Counted from the stretch's first letter, positions 22,101-31,364 are shown. The stretch is DNA of 36,315 nt from an uncultured Clostridia bacterium (GCA_905235485.1 CAJOLY010000027.1:1-36315), one strand, 5' to 3'. Notes: generated by a model not told the origin, from the sequence alone. Made by a program: numbers and translations.

Positions 22101-22565
22101 CTAAACTCCAAAAGTAACTAAATTTGAATATGTTGGATAATTATCAAACAAATACTTGCACAATATTAGGTTTCCATTAGATGAGAAATTTATTTCTATA
22201 ATTTTTTGAAATATCAAATTCTTTGTTTCAGTTTCTCCGGAATTGAGATTTAAAATGTTCGCTGTCAATTTGTTTTCAGCATAAATATATCTCAGTTCAT
22301 ATTCTTCCGTATCTCTTTTTATAACAACTTTTTCATTTGAAACTGAATCAATCATAAATTCGCTAGTTTGATAATTGTTAAAGAATGTATTCACCAATTG
22401 GCTTGCTCGTTGATATTCGGCTTGACACTGGCTTTCATAAGCTTGTTTGTTTGAAATATTTGATACAATAACTATAAGTGATGCCACAAGTGACATCACT
22501 ATAACACCTATTGACAAAGAAATCACAACTTCAACAAGCGTGAAGCCTTTTTTTTTGTTTTTCAT
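22101..22565 (-). CDS. Minor prepilin (PilW/ComGF-like)
   Basis: A 154-residue prepilin: leader MKNKKKG, cleavage before FTLVE with Glu5 present, hydrophobic helix to about residue 32, then a head of about 120 residues with alternating beta strands. The head begins with helical QCQAEYQRASQLVNTFF, common in PilW-type minor pilins. SD AAAGAG. It sits between the four-TM protein and pilM. Confidence 0.8.
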   Translation of the reverse strand: MKNKKKGFTLVEVVISLSIGVIVMSLVASLIVIVSNISNKQAYESQCQAEYQRASQLVNTFFNNYQTSEFMIDSVSNEKVVIKRDTEEYELRYIYAENKLTANILNLNSGETETKNLIFQKIIEINFSSNGNLILCKYLFDNYPTYSNLVTFGV

Positions 22566-22567
22566 AA

Positions 22568-24154
22568 TTACTCTTTATCTAGTTGACTTTTAACATCGTC
22601 CATAAGCTTTTTTGCTCTTTTTATTGCCAAATCGCTTTTTACAACGAGAAGAATAGGCGTTTTTTCATATTTCTTGATTTCACCCATATATTTCACAGGA
22701 ATAGGTGAATCTTCATAATCTTTTGCATTTAGTTTATAATATATTTTTAATCCTTTCTTTCCAGCAACTGTTATTGTTGCATATTTTATGTTTTTATAAA
22801 CAAAAGTTTCACCTGATTTTGTTAAAGCTGATTTAAAACCTAAACTTTCAAAATATGCTTTGAGCTCTACAAAATATTTTCTAACTTCTGGCCTTGCCAT
22901 TTTAAGTTTTTTTTCAAAGGTGTAATGATTTGATTTTCTATCAAACAAATTTTCATCATTATTCTCTTCAACTTCTTGAGGCTCTTCAGGCTTTTTTACT
23001 ACAACTTTTTGTGCTTCAACTTTTTCTTCCTTTGGCTCAACTTCACCTTCAACGCCATATTTGTTTTTTAAATCATCAAATAGTTTCTTTGCTCTTTTTA
23101 GCGCAAGGTCACTCTTGACAATCAATAGAACTGGTGTGTTTTCGTATTTTTTTACTTTTCCCATATCTTTAAGTGGGATTGGTGAGCCAAGATAATCATT
23201 GATGTCAAGTTTGTAATAAACTTTGAGACCTTTTTGCCCAGCAACGTCAATCATTGCATACTTTGTGTTTTTGTATGAGAATGTTTCACCTGGTTTTGTG
23301 AGAGCTGACTTGAATCCCAAGCCTTCGGCATAAGCTTTAAGCTCAGCAAAATAGTCTTTTGCAACTTGAAATGTTCTCTCTAGTTTTTGTTCAAAAGTGA
23401 AATCATTATTTTTTCTTTGTTTAAGTTTGTCAATATCACCCTTATAAATTTTTTCATCTTCTTCATCATTTAACAGTTTATCAATTTGAGCATTGTAATT
23501 CACAAAATCATTTCTGTATGTATATCCGTCGTATCCGTTTGAATTTTCAAAATAAAAATCCTTCTCTTCTTTTACTTCAATTGGTTCTTCCTCAATAGCT
23601 TCTTCAAGGATTTCTTCTTTTGGTTTTTCAGCTTTTTTGTGTCCAAGTTCTTCATTATATTGTTTGTAAAGATATATATCTCCAAACAAATATGCTAACT
23701 CAAGCTTTATGGTGCGAGTTGTGAAATATTGCAATGCGACAAACAATATTGCAAGTACAACAACAGTTATTGCAAGAATTTCATTTATAAACAATACCCC
23801 TATAAAGCCAATTCCAAAAGTAAAGGCCACTGTTGAAACCAAAATTGCAATTAAGCCTGCAAAAGAACTAAATTTTCTTTTACAAATCATAAATAGGCAT
23901 AAAATAAATACAAGTGCAAATCCCCCATAAAGCACAACACTTTGAAGCGCAATCAACAAATTAGCACCGCTATATATATCAAATATCACGGCTTTAACAA
24001 AATTATCTATGACTTCTAATGCAACAACATAATTTTTTGTTAATGTTATCCAACAACCCAACCACACTGCACAAACAGCAACCAAGGAAAAGATTGTCGC
24101 AAGCAAGTAATCAAGTGATTTTGGATTCAAAATTCCATATTGTTTATTTTTCAT
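22568..24154 (-). CDS. Membrane protein with duplicated ~110-residue domain in the pil operon
   Basis: A 528-residue protein. The N-terminal part has about four TM helices (about 15-37, 63-90, 98-122, 124-146). A cytoplasmic acidic linker (165-245) is followed by two copies of one domain (about 252-362 and 411-521) sharing LGFKSALTKxGETF, the KYA and AGxKGLK-YYKL stretches, SPIP, and PxLLxVKSDLAxKRAKKL. A second acidic linker separates them. I recall similar free-standing domains of unknown function in Firmicutes but no named family. In other T4P operons PilN and PilO stand near this place; this protein may be a lineage-specific membrane-anchored partner, which is inference. SD AAGGGG; the start is 17 bases behind the pilin terminator. 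Confidence 0.7.
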   Translation of the reverse strand: MKNKQYGILNPKSLDYLLATIFSLVAVCAVWLGCWITLTKNYVVALEVIDNFVKAVIFDIYSGANLLIALQSVVLYGGFALVFILCLFMICKRKFSSFAGLIAILVSTVAFTFGIGFIGVLFINEILAITVVVLAILFVALQYFTTRTIKLELAYLFGDIYLYKQYNEELGHKKAEKPKEEILEEAIEEEPIEVKEEKDFYFENSNGYDGYTYRNDFVNYNAQIDKLLNDEEDEKIYKGDIDKLKQRKNNDFTFEQKLERTFQVAKDYFAELKAYAEGLGFKSALTKPGETFSYKNTKYAMIDVAGQKGLKVYYKLDINDYLGSPIPLKDMGKVKKYENTPVLLIVKSDLALKRAKKLFDDLKNKYGVEGEVEPKEEKVEAQKVVVKKPEEPQEVEENNDENLFDRKSNHYTFEKKLKMARPEVRKYFVELKAYFESLGFKSALTKSGETFVYKNIKYATITVAGKKGLKIYYKLNAKDYEDSPIPVKYMGEIKKYEKTPILLVVKSDLAIKRAKKLMDDVKSQLDKE

Positions 24155-24170
24155 AATATTCCCCTTTTTG

Positions 24171-24198
24171 AAAAAAACCTAAGTTTTTCGCTTAGGTT
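24171..24198 (-). terminator. Leaky terminator between pilin and the rest of the pil operon
   Basis: AACCTAAG/CTTAGGTT stem (24191-24198 with 24176-24183 on the minus strand), then TTTTT. The next gene's SD lies directly behind, so downstream genes probably rely on read-through. Confidence 0.8.
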
Positions 24199-24211
24199 TA
24201 GTAGTTATTTA

Positions 24212-24625
24212 TTACGCTGCTATATAATAAATATAATATCCGTTGATAGCTTCTCCACCATTCAATTCACCAACTGTTTTAGTTTCTGATATTGGATTCC
24301 ATTTTCCATCAGCATCAATCATATAAGCTTGGTTTGCAGCACCTTCTGTTGGAACTTCAACAGATGCTGTTGTTGCTGGAGCTGTGATTACAACTTCATA
24401 TGTTGTAATAACAACTTGTGAGTCAGCATAAAGATTTTCATCTTCAGCTTCATAATTAGAAGCATAAGAAACATAAACATTTCTCAGTTCATCTTGAAGT
24501 TTAACTTCATTTGCTTTCTTTGTGAGATTTGCAAATGTAGGAATCAAAATTGCAGATAAAATTGCAATAACTGCAATAACAATAACAAGTTCAACAACTG
24601 TAAATCCTTTCTGTTTATTTTTCAT
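24212..24625 (-). CDS. pilA: Major type IV pilin (PilA-like)
   Basis: A 137-residue prepilin: leader MKNKQKG, cleavage before FTVVE with Glu5, hydrophobic stalk VIVIAVIAILSAILIPTF, then a compact head of about 95 residues that ends YYIYYIAA. There is no cysteine pair, so the head lacks the usual C-terminal disulphide loop, as in many clostridial pilins. SD AAAGGAG and its own promoter with a private terminator indicate high expression relative to the machinery genes. The first 40 residues nearly match the giant prepilin at 5888-7843. Confidence 0.9.
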   Translation of the reverse strand: MKNKQKGFTVVELVIVIAVIAILSAILIPTFANLTKKANEVKLQDELRNVYVSYASNYEAEDENLYADSQVVITTYEVVITAPATTASVEVPTEGAANQAYMIDADGKWNPISETKTVGELNGGEAINGYYIYYIAA

Positions 24626-24682
24626 TTTTTTCTCCTTTATTTCCTTAATTTGCTATATTATCCATATTACGATTACACTTAA

Positions 24683-24711
24683 ATTGTAGTACTAAAAGTA
24701 CTTTAAGTCAA
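24683..24711 (-). promoter_or_regulatory. Promoter of the pil operon with AGTACT repeat in the spacer
   Basis: TTGACT (24711-24706), 17-bp spacer, TACAAT (24688-24683). The spacer contains AGTACTaaaAGTACT, a symmetrical pair that could bind a regulator. The leader is about 50 nt. Confidence 0.7.
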
Positions 24712-24823
24712 CTAAATTATACAATATCTTACATATTTTTAGTAAAAATTATTTAATTTAATCTACCCCTATGCTTAATATGTGCCAAAAAAACTTAATT
24801 TATTAAAGAAAGACGATTTTCAT

Positions 24824-24852
24824 TTGCCAAATGTTGTTTTTTTGTATATACT
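24824..24852 (+). promoter_or_regulatory. Promoter of rubrerythrin
   Basis: TTGCCA (24824-24829), 17-bp spacer, TATACT (24847-24852). Confidence 0.65.
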
Positions 24853-24879
24853 TACAATATTCAATAAAAGGAGAATTTT

Positions 24880-25419
24880 ATGGAACTTAAAGGCAGTAAA
24901 ACAGAAAAGAATTTAATGACAGCTTTTGCTGGAGAAAGTCAAGCAAGAAACAAATATACATATTATGCTTCAAAAGCCAAAAAAGATGGCTATGAGCAAA
25001 TTGCAAGCATATTTTTGGAAACTGCTGAAAACGAAAAAGAGCATGCAAAAATATGGTTTAAGTTACTTCACGATGGTGCTGTTCCAAGCACAGCAGAAAA
25101 TTTGAGAGATGCTGCAAATGGTGAAAATTACGAATGGACAGATATGTATGATGAATTTGCAAAAACTGCAAAAGAAGAAGGCTTTGACCACATTGCATTT
25201 TTGTTTGAAGAAGTTGGCAAAATTGAAAAGGAACATGAAGCAAGGTATTTGAAACTTCTTGAAAACTTGGAAAATGGGCTTGTTTTCAGCAAAGATGGTG
25301 ACAGAATTTGGAAATGCAGAAATTGCGGACATATTGTTATTGGCAATACAGCACCTGAGGTGTGCCCTGTTTGCAATCACCCACAAAGCTATTTTGAAAT
25401 TAAAGCTGAAAATTACTAA
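24880..25419 (+). CDS. rbr: Rubrerythrin
   Basis: A 179-residue cytoplasmic non-haem iron protein that reduces hydrogen peroxide in anaerobes with electrons from rubredoxin or NADH systems. The four-helix ferritin-like part carries the di-iron ligands in [16 protein letters not shown] and [10 protein letters not shown]. The C-terminal rubredoxin-like knot has CRNC and CPVC (about residues 147 and 162). Length is normal. SD AAAGGAG. It is divergent from the pil operon and lies 63 bases before tyrS with no terminator between, so tyrS may be cotranscribed. Confidence 0.96.
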   Translation: MELKGSKTEKNLMTAFAGESQARNKYTYYASKAKKDGYEQIASIFLETAENEKEHAKIWFKLLHDGAVPSTAENLRDAANGENYEWTDMYDEFAKTAKEEGFDHIAFLFEEVGKIEKEHEARYLKLLENLENGLVFSKDGDRIWKCRNCGHIVIGNTAPEVCPVCNHPQSYFEIKAENY

Positions 25420-25437
25420 TTTGATTATCAGACTTGC

Positions 25438-25458
25438 AAATATCAAATATCAAATATC
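25438..25458. repeat. Three tandem copies of AAATATC
   Basis: A short 7-bp tandem repeat in the rbr-tyrS spacer. No function suggested. Confidence 0.6.
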
Positions 25459-25482
25459 AAATTAAAACACTAGAGGTAAAAT

Positions 25483-26703
25483 ATGTTTAACAAAGAAGAC
25501 ACAATAAAATTTATTTTGAAAGGTGCTGAACAGGTTGATGAAGAGGCAGTTAAGCAAAAAGTTGATGAAGTTTATGCCCAAAATAGATATTTAAACATTA
25601 AATTTGGTTTAGACCCATCCGCACCTGACATTCACTTAGGGCACGCAGTTGGGCTTAGAAAATTAAAACAACTACAAGATTTAGGGCATAATATAAGCAT
25701 TATCATTGGTGATTTTACTGGAATGATTGGCGACCCTTCTGGAAAGTCAAAAACAAGAAATCAACTATCTAGAGACCAAGTTGTTGAAAACGCAAAGACT
25801 TATGTTGAGCAAATATTCAAAATTTTGGATAGAAAAAAAACAAAAGTTTTGTTTAACAGTGAATGGTATGAACATATGGAGTTTCCAGAACTCATAAACC
25901 TTTGCAGTAAAGCGACTGTCGCAAGAATTTTAGAACGAGATGACTTTTCAAAAAGATATAAAGCAGGTACTCCTATTGCAGTGCATGAGTTCTTTTATCC
26001 TCTTATGCAAGCATATGACAGTGTTGTTTGTAAGGCAGATTTTGAACTTGGTGGAACAGATCAAACTTTTAATATTATGCTTGGAAGAAACATTCAAAGA
26101 GATTTTGGCATCAACCCACAAGTGCCAGTGTTTGTACCACTACTTGAAGGCATTGATGGCGTTGAAAAAATGAGCAAATCACTTGGAAACTATGTTGGAA
26201 TAAACGAAGAAGCAAAAGTTGTTTATGAAAAGGTTATGAAAATCCCTGACAATTTAATCATAAAGTACTATACTCTTGCAACTGACTTGCACCCTGACAA
26301 GATAAAAGAAATTGAAAACGATTTGAAAAACGGCAAAAATCCACGAGATGTGAAAATGGAACTTGCAAAAGAAATTACAAAAATATATCACAACCAAACT
26401 GAAGCTGAAGAGGCTGAGAAATATTTTGTTGCAACTTATCAAAAAAATGTTGTATCAGAGCAAACACCTGTTTTGAATCTTACAAATAATTTTTTGTTTG
26501 ACGGAAAAATAAGTTTGGTTGATCTTATTATGAGTTCAAACAAATATAAATCAAAAGGTGAAATCAGAAGACTTATTGACGGTGGTGCTGTGAAATTAAA
26601 TAGTGAAAAGGTGAATGAATATGCCATTGAGATAACAAAAGATAATTTTACTTTGCAAGTTGGAAAAGGAACTCTATTTGATGTTCATAATAAATTAAAT
26701 TAA
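25483..26703 (+). CDS. tyrS: Tyrosine--tRNA ligase
   Basis: A 406-residue class I synthetase. The HIGH motif is HLGH in PDIHLGHAVG, followed by GDFTGMIGDPSGKS; the KMSKS motif is intact (EKMSKSLGN). The C-terminal S4 RNA-binding domain (about 340-400) carries KGEIRRLIDGGAVKLN. Motif style and length match the TyrZ-type bacterial enzyme. SD AGAGG lies seven bases from the ATG. The 63-base spacer to rbr has no room for a T-box. Terminator at 26719-26750. Confidence 0.97.
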   Translation: MFNKEDTIKFILKGAEQVDEEAVKQKVDEVYAQNRYLNIKFGLDPSAPDIHLGHAVGLRKLKQLQDLGHNISIIIGDFTGMIGDPSGKSKTRNQLSRDQVVENAKTYVEQIFKILDRKKTKVLFNSEWYEHMEFPELINLCSKATVARILERDDFSKRYKAGTPIAVHEFFYPLMQAYDSVVCKADFELGGTDQTFNIMLGRNIQRDFGINPQVPVFVPLLEGIDGVEKMSKSLGNYVGINEEAKVVYEKVMKIPDNLIIKYYTLATDLHPDKIKEIENDLKNGKNPRDVKMELAKEITKIYHNQTEAEEAEKYFVATYQKNVVSEQTPVLNLTNNFLFDGKISLVDLIMSSNKYKSKGEIRRLIDGGAVKLNSEKVNEYAIEITKDNFTLQVGKGTLFDVHNKLN

Positions 26704-26718
26704 AAAAATCATTTTTAT

Positions 26719-26750
26719 AAAAAATCCACAAAAAACTGTGGATTTTTTTT
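26719..26750 (+). terminator. Terminator shared by tyrS and trpS
   Basis: AAAAAATCCACA/TGTGGATTTTTT stem (26719-26730/26737-26748), effective on both strands between convergent genes. Confidence 0.9.
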
Positions 26751-26835
26751 ATTTTTTATGTTTTTTATGAAAATCTTTTTACTCGTCTTAAACACATAAT
26801 TAAAAAATGTTTGCTAAAAAATAACTTTCCAATTT

Positions 26836-27927
26836 TCAATTTTTATTTGCAAATCTTTTTTTTTGCTCTTCTTCATACTTGTTTCCGGAATAATAATCAA
26901 TACCCATTGCGCTTTTTACTTCGTGAAGTGTTTGATTTGCAACTTGACTTGCTTTTGATGTGCCATTTCTTAAAATTTGCAAAATTCCTGCAATTTGGTT
27001 TTGAAGTTCTTTTCGCCTTTCTCTAATTGGAGATAAAATATCCATCAAAACTTTATACAAAAATTGTTTAATTTTTCCATCCCCTAGTCCGCCTTTTTGA
27101 TAGTCCGCTTCAAGTTCACTCAAATTTTTAAACTCTGGATAATATTTCTCAAAATGTTTATCTTCACAAACTGCCCTGAGATACACAAACAAAATATTGT
27201 TTTCAATCACACCTGGGTCCTCTAATTTTCTAGGCATAGTTACAATTGAGTTGACTTTCTTTTTGAGAACTTCTGGCTCATCACTGAGATAAATGCAGTT
27301 GCCAAGTGACTTGCTCATTTTTGCGTTTCCATCAGTTCCTGGAAGTCGCAAACTCTCTTTGTTTTGTGGGAGAATTGCCTTACATTCCACCAAAACATTT
27401 GAATTATATGTTCTATTAAACGCTCTAACAATTTCTCTTGTTTGTTCAAGCATAGGCTCTTGATCTTCGCCAACAGGTATGATATTTGCCTTGAATGCAG
27501 TTATATCAGCAGCTTGACTAATTGGATAAATTGCAAATCCAACAGGCACGCCACTTTTGTCAAAACCTTTTTGCGCAATTTCATTTTTAACAGTTGGATT
27601 TCTAAGGAGCCTTGGAAGCGTCACCAAGTTTGAATAAAATTGCGTAAGTTCAGGGAGTGCAGAAATCTCTGACTGAATGCAAAAAGTTACTTTTTGTGGA
27701 TCTAGCCCAACAGACAAATAGTCAAGCATAACTTCCAAAACATTATCTCTAACTTTTTGAGGATTTCCAGCATTATCTGTGAGTGCTTGTGCATCGGCAA
27801 TCATAACATAAAACTCATCAAACTCTGTTTGATTTTGAAGTCTAACTCTTTCCCTAAGTGAACCAACAAAATGTCCCAAGTGAAGTCTGCCAGTTGGTCT
27901 GTCAGCAGTTAAAATTATGTTTTTCAT
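26836..27927 (-). CDS. trpS: Tryptophan--tRNA ligase
   Basis: A 363-residue class I synthetase. RPTGRLHLGHFVGS holds the HIGH motif and NAKMSKSLGN the KMSKS motif. Binding-pocket stretches IADAQALTDN and YPISQAADI are present. Slightly longer than the common 330-residue TrpRS because of a C-terminal helical part with a basic end (KKRFANKN). SD AGGAGG. It follows glnS by 119 bases with no terminator between, so gltX-glnS-trpS probably form one unit. No clear promoter or T-box was seen in the gap. Confidence 0.96.
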   Translation of the reverse strand: MKNIILTADRPTGRLHLGHFVGSLRERVRLQNQTEFDEFYVMIADAQALTDNAGNPQKVRDNVLEVMLDYLSVGLDPQKVTFCIQSEISALPELTQFYSNLVTLPRLLRNPTVKNEIAQKGFDKSGVPVGFAIYPISQAADITAFKANIIPVGEDQEPMLEQTREIVRAFNRTYNSNVLVECKAILPQNKESLRLPGTDGNAKMSKSLGNCIYLSDEPEVLKKKVNSIVTMPRKLEDPGVIENNILFVYLRAVCEDKHFEKYYPEFKNLSELEADYQKGGLGDGKIKQFLYKVLMDILSPIRERRKELQNQIAGILQILRNGTSKASQVANQTLHEVKSAMGIDYYSGNKYEEEQKKRFANKN

Positions 27928-28046
27928 TTTAACCTCCTATGTTTTATTTTTTATATCAATGTTATTTAAAATTTTAGTTTTTTTGCTGTTTTTTTATAAT
28001 TTTTTATATGATTATTTTTTTTGAATTTTTTTAAATAAAATCAAAT

Positions 28047-29741
28047 TTAATCTTTCTTTTCAATTTTGTAGCCATCTTTAAGTGACACTGTGCTGTTGAA
28101 AATATACTTGTCTTCTGTGCTGTCCTTATCCAAAGTGAAATATCCCTTTCGCATAAACTGGAATTTGTCATATGGTTTTGCACATTTCAAATAGTTCTCC
28201 GCAAACGCTTTTGTTTCAACCAAAGAGTTTGGCTCCAAAATTTCATCAAAAGGTGTGCCATTTGCAAGCGCCTTGTTTGGCCAAAGATATTCTGCTTTTG
28301 TTAGATTTTTAAAGTTACGAATAGTGCACTCAAAGCAATTTTTGTTTGAAACAAAGTGAATTGTTCCCTTAACTTTCATATTTGCATTTTCTTCACCACT
28401 CATAGTTTTTTCAATGTATTCACATTCTAGGTGGTCAATTTCACCATTTTTGTTGCACACAACATTGTTGCATTTTATGATATATGCACCTTTAAGTCTA
28501 ACTAATCCCCCAACAACAAGACGATTATATTTTGGTGGTGGGTTAAGTGAAAAATCTTCCTTTTCAATATATATCTCACGACTAAATAGTGATTTATGAA
28601 CACCTGCTGTTTCATCATTTGGATTATTTTGAACTTCAATTTCTTGCACTTTATCTTGTGGATAGTTTGTAATTACAACTTTGAGTGGGTCAACAACAAC
28701 CATTGCTCTTTGCGCAATTTTGTTAAGATCTTCACGAATGTAATATTCCAGCGCCACAAATGGAATTGTGCTCTCACTTTGAACAACGCCACAGCTTGCG
28801 ATAAAGTTTTTTATTCCATTTGCAGTGTAACCCCTACGCTTCATTCCAACAATTGTCATAAATCTTGGGTCGTCCCATCCCATAACTTTGCCAGAATTGA
28901 CAAGTTCTTTCAAATACCTCTTGCCAAGAAGCACATTTTCAAGATTGAGTGTTGAAAATTCTCTTTGCTTTGGAGCGAAAGGCTTTTTCCAAGCGTGTTC
29001 AATAAACCAATCATAAAGTTCTCTGTGCACTCTAAATGTCATATCACAAAGTGAATATGTTACTCCTTCAAGCGCATCTTCCATTGGATGAGCAAAATCA
29101 TAGAGAGGATATATGCACCACTTGTTGCCTGTTTTATAATGATGCTCGCGTGATATTTTGTAAATAATAGGGTCACGCATTAAGATGTTTGGATGAGCCA
29201 TATCTATTTTTGCTCTAAGAGTAAGTGAGCCATCTGGATATTTTCCATCTTTCATTTCTCTAAATAATTTTAGACTTTCATCAACAGGTCTGTTTCTAAA
29301 TGGACTTTCAACACCAGGTTCTGTGAGAGTACCTTTCATTTCAAGTTGTTTTTCTTGAGGCAGTTCATCAACATATGCGTCGCCTTGCTTTATTAACTCT
29401 TCGGCAATTTCATAAATTTTGTCAAAATATGCCTCGCTTGCAAAAATCATAGCTTTTGGTTTGTAACCAAGCCATTCTAGGTCTGCCATATAGCTGTCTG
29501 CAAATTCCCCTTGCTCTTTGCTAGGGTTGGTGTCATCCATTCTAAGATATGTGTAGCCACCGAATTTGATTGCAGTTTCAAAGTCAATCATCCACGCTTT
29601 GCAATGACCAATGTGCCAATATCCACTTGGCTCTGGAGGGCATCTTGTGATAACTTCTTTGCTTCTGCCATTTTTCAAGTCGTCCAATATTTCTTCTTCA
29701 ATAAAATTGCTTGGCACAATTTTGTTTAAATCAATATTCAT
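28047..29741 (-). CDS. glnS: Glutamine--tRNA ligase
   Basis: A 564-residue class Ic synthetase. PPEPSGYWHIGHCKA (about residues 35-49) is the GlnRS form of the HIGH region, and RVHRELYDWF, GWDDPR and KRRGY are typical of GlnRS. The usual MSKRKL (KMSKS equivalent) is replaced by LLGKRYL at about residue 270. The C-terminal beta-barrel anticodon domain is complete (about 340-555). A direct GlnRS suggests the organism does not depend only on tRNA-dependent amidation for Gln-tRNA. SD TAGGAGA; 96 bases behind gltX. Confidence 0.95.
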   Translation of the reverse strand: MNIDLNKIVPSNFIEEEILDDLKNGRSKEVITRCPPEPSGYWHIGHCKAWMIDFETAIKFGGYTYLRMDDTNPSKEQGEFADSYMADLEWLGYKPKAMIFASEAYFDKIYEIAEELIKQGDAYVDELPQEKQLEMKGTLTEPGVESPFRNRPVDESLKLFREMKDGKYPDGSLTLRAKIDMAHPNILMRDPIIYKISREHHYKTGNKWCIYPLYDFAHPMEDALEGVTYSLCDMTFRVHRELYDWFIEHAWKKPFAPKQREFSTLNLENVLLGKRYLKELVNSGKVMGWDDPRFMTIVGMKRRGYTANGIKNFIASCGVVQSESTIPFVALEYYIREDLNKIAQRAMVVVDPLKVVITNYPQDKVQEIEVQNNPNDETAGVHKSLFSREIYIEKEDFSLNPPPKYNRLVVGGLVRLKGAYIIKCNNVVCNKNGEIDHLECEYIEKTMSGEENANMKVKGTIHFVSNKNCFECTIRNFKNLTKAEYLWPNKALANGTPFDEILEPNSLVETKAFAENYLKCAKPYDKFQFMRKGYFTLDKDSTEDKYIFNSTVSLKDGYKIEKKD

Positions 29742-29837
29742 TTTGTCTCCTAAAATTTTGTAAGTATTTAAAAATTTTGAAATAATTTCAATTTTTTTTG
29801 TTTGATTTTTGTTAAATTTTTTGTAATTTTTGATAAA

Positions 29838-31331
29838 TTATTGCAAGTTTTCGTTTTCTAATCTTTGAATTGTTTTTTTAATTCTTTTGATTGAATTTTC
29901 TTTTCCAACAAGATAAAGCATTTCGCCACCACCACCAGGAGTTATAGTTTTGCCTGTCACTGCAACTCTTATTGGCCACATAACTTTGCCAATTTTGTAT
30001 TCTTTTTGAGTTGCATAGTTTTGTGAAATTGAATTGATGTTATCAACAGTCCAATCATTCAAGTTCTCAAGAACTGGGAGTATATCTTTCAAAATTTCCA
30101 AACTCTGAGCTTTGTCTAGTTTGTTCTTTTTGTTTTCTAATTCATTCAAATCAAAATCTTGATAATCTAAAATAAAATCAAAAAGTTTCTCTATTTGTGA
30201 AAATTTGTCAATCCTTCCTTGTGCAAGAACTGAAGCAAAGTCCCACTTTTCTTTCAAACTCTCCGGCAAAGACTGAATATATTTTTTTGAATGTTTAACA
30301 AACTCTTCGTGTGATAGGTTTGAAATGTAGTGATTATTAAACCAATCAAGTTTTTTGTAGTCAAAAATTGCATTTGTTTTAACTATTCCCTCTTCTGTGA
30401 AAAGTTTTGCAAGTTCATCAAGAGTGAAAAACTCTTGCTCCATTTTTGGACTCCAACCAAGGAGTGCGATATAGTTTATCACTGCTTCTGGCAAATATCC
30501 TTCTTCAAGAAGTTGAGCAAAACTCACTGAGCCGTGTCTTTTTGAAAGTTTTGAAACACTGCCATCTTCATTTTTTCCCATAATAGTTGAAACATGAATT
30601 GTTTTTGGTGATTCCCAGCCAAAAGCGTTGTAAAGAAGTTGATATTTTGGTGTTGATGAAATATATTCCTTTCCACGAATAATATGAGAAATTGCCATAA
30701 GGTGATCATCAACCACATTTGCAAAGTTATAGGTTGGCATACCATCACTTTTGAGAAGAATTTGATCATCTAATGTGTTTGTTTCAACTGTTATATCTCC
30801 ATAAACTTCATCGTGAAAAGTAACAGTTTCATCAATAGGCATTTTTTGCCTTATAACATAGCTTTTGCCAGCCTTTAAATTTGCTTCGACTTCTTCCTTT
30901 GGCAAATTTCGGCAATGTCTGTTATATCCAAATGTTTGCTCTGTTTCAACTTCTGCATCTTCTCCAGCACTTTCTTCATCATGATTTCCACAAAAGCAAA
31001 GGTAGGCATATCCTTTTTCAACAAGTTCCAAAGCATATTTTTTGTAAAGTTCCTTCCTTTCACTTTGAACATATGGTCCATAGCCACCATCTTTGTCTGG
31101 TCCTTCATCGTGAATCAGTTTTGTGGTTTTTAGTGTATCATAAATAATTTCAGTTGCACCCTCAACATACCTTTTTTGGTCAGTGTCTTCAATTCTCAAA
31201 ACAAACTTTCCATCATAGTGCTTTGCATAGAGATAGGCATAAAGTGCTGTTCTCAAATTTCCTATGTGCATATAACCTGTTGGGCTAGGTGCAAATCTTG
31301 TTCTAACTTCCTTAAATTTATCTTTTTCCAT
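29838..31331 (-). CDS. gltX: Glutamate--tRNA ligase
   Basis: A 497-residue class Ic synthetase. The HIGH region is PSPTGYMHIGNLRTA and the KMSKS equivalent KLSKRHG. A zinc-type set occurs at CFCG and later YNRHC, interrupted by an acidic insert (SAGEDAEVETEQ). The C-terminal helical anticodon-binding domain is complete and ends with a conserved GKVMWPIRVAVTG-like stretch, which discriminates GltX from GlnRS. SD AAGAGGT. First gene of gltX-glnS-trpS, with a promoter at 31373-31401. Confidence 0.96.
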   Translation of the reverse strand: MEKDKFKEVRTRFAPSPTGYMHIGNLRTALYAYLYAKHYDGKFVLRIEDTDQKRYVEGATEIIYDTLKTTKLIHDEGPDKDGGYGPYVQSERKELYKKYALELVEKGYAYLCFCGNHDEESAGEDAEVETEQTFGYNRHCRNLPKEEVEANLKAGKSYVIRQKMPIDETVTFHDEVYGDITVETNTLDDQILLKSDGMPTYNFANVVDDHLMAISHIIRGKEYISSTPKYQLLYNAFGWESPKTIHVSTIMGKNEDGSVSKLSKRHGSVSFAQLLEEGYLPEAVINYIALLGWSPKMEQEFFTLDELAKLFTEEGIVKTNAIFDYKKLDWFNNHYISNLSHEEFVKHSKKYIQSLPESLKEKWDFASVLAQGRIDKFSQIEKLFDFILDYQDFDLNELENKKNKLDKAQSLEILKDILPVLENLNDWTVDNINSISQNYATQKEYKIGKVMWPIRVAVTGKTITPGGGGEMLYLVGKENSIKRIKKTIQRLENENLQ

Positions 31332-31364
31332 AATACCTCTTGTTAGTATAAAATATATAAATAA

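Noticed and set aside
25438-25458. Possible CRISPR-like or iteron repeat
   Set aside because: Only three 7-bp units without spacers; no array or replication gene nearby.
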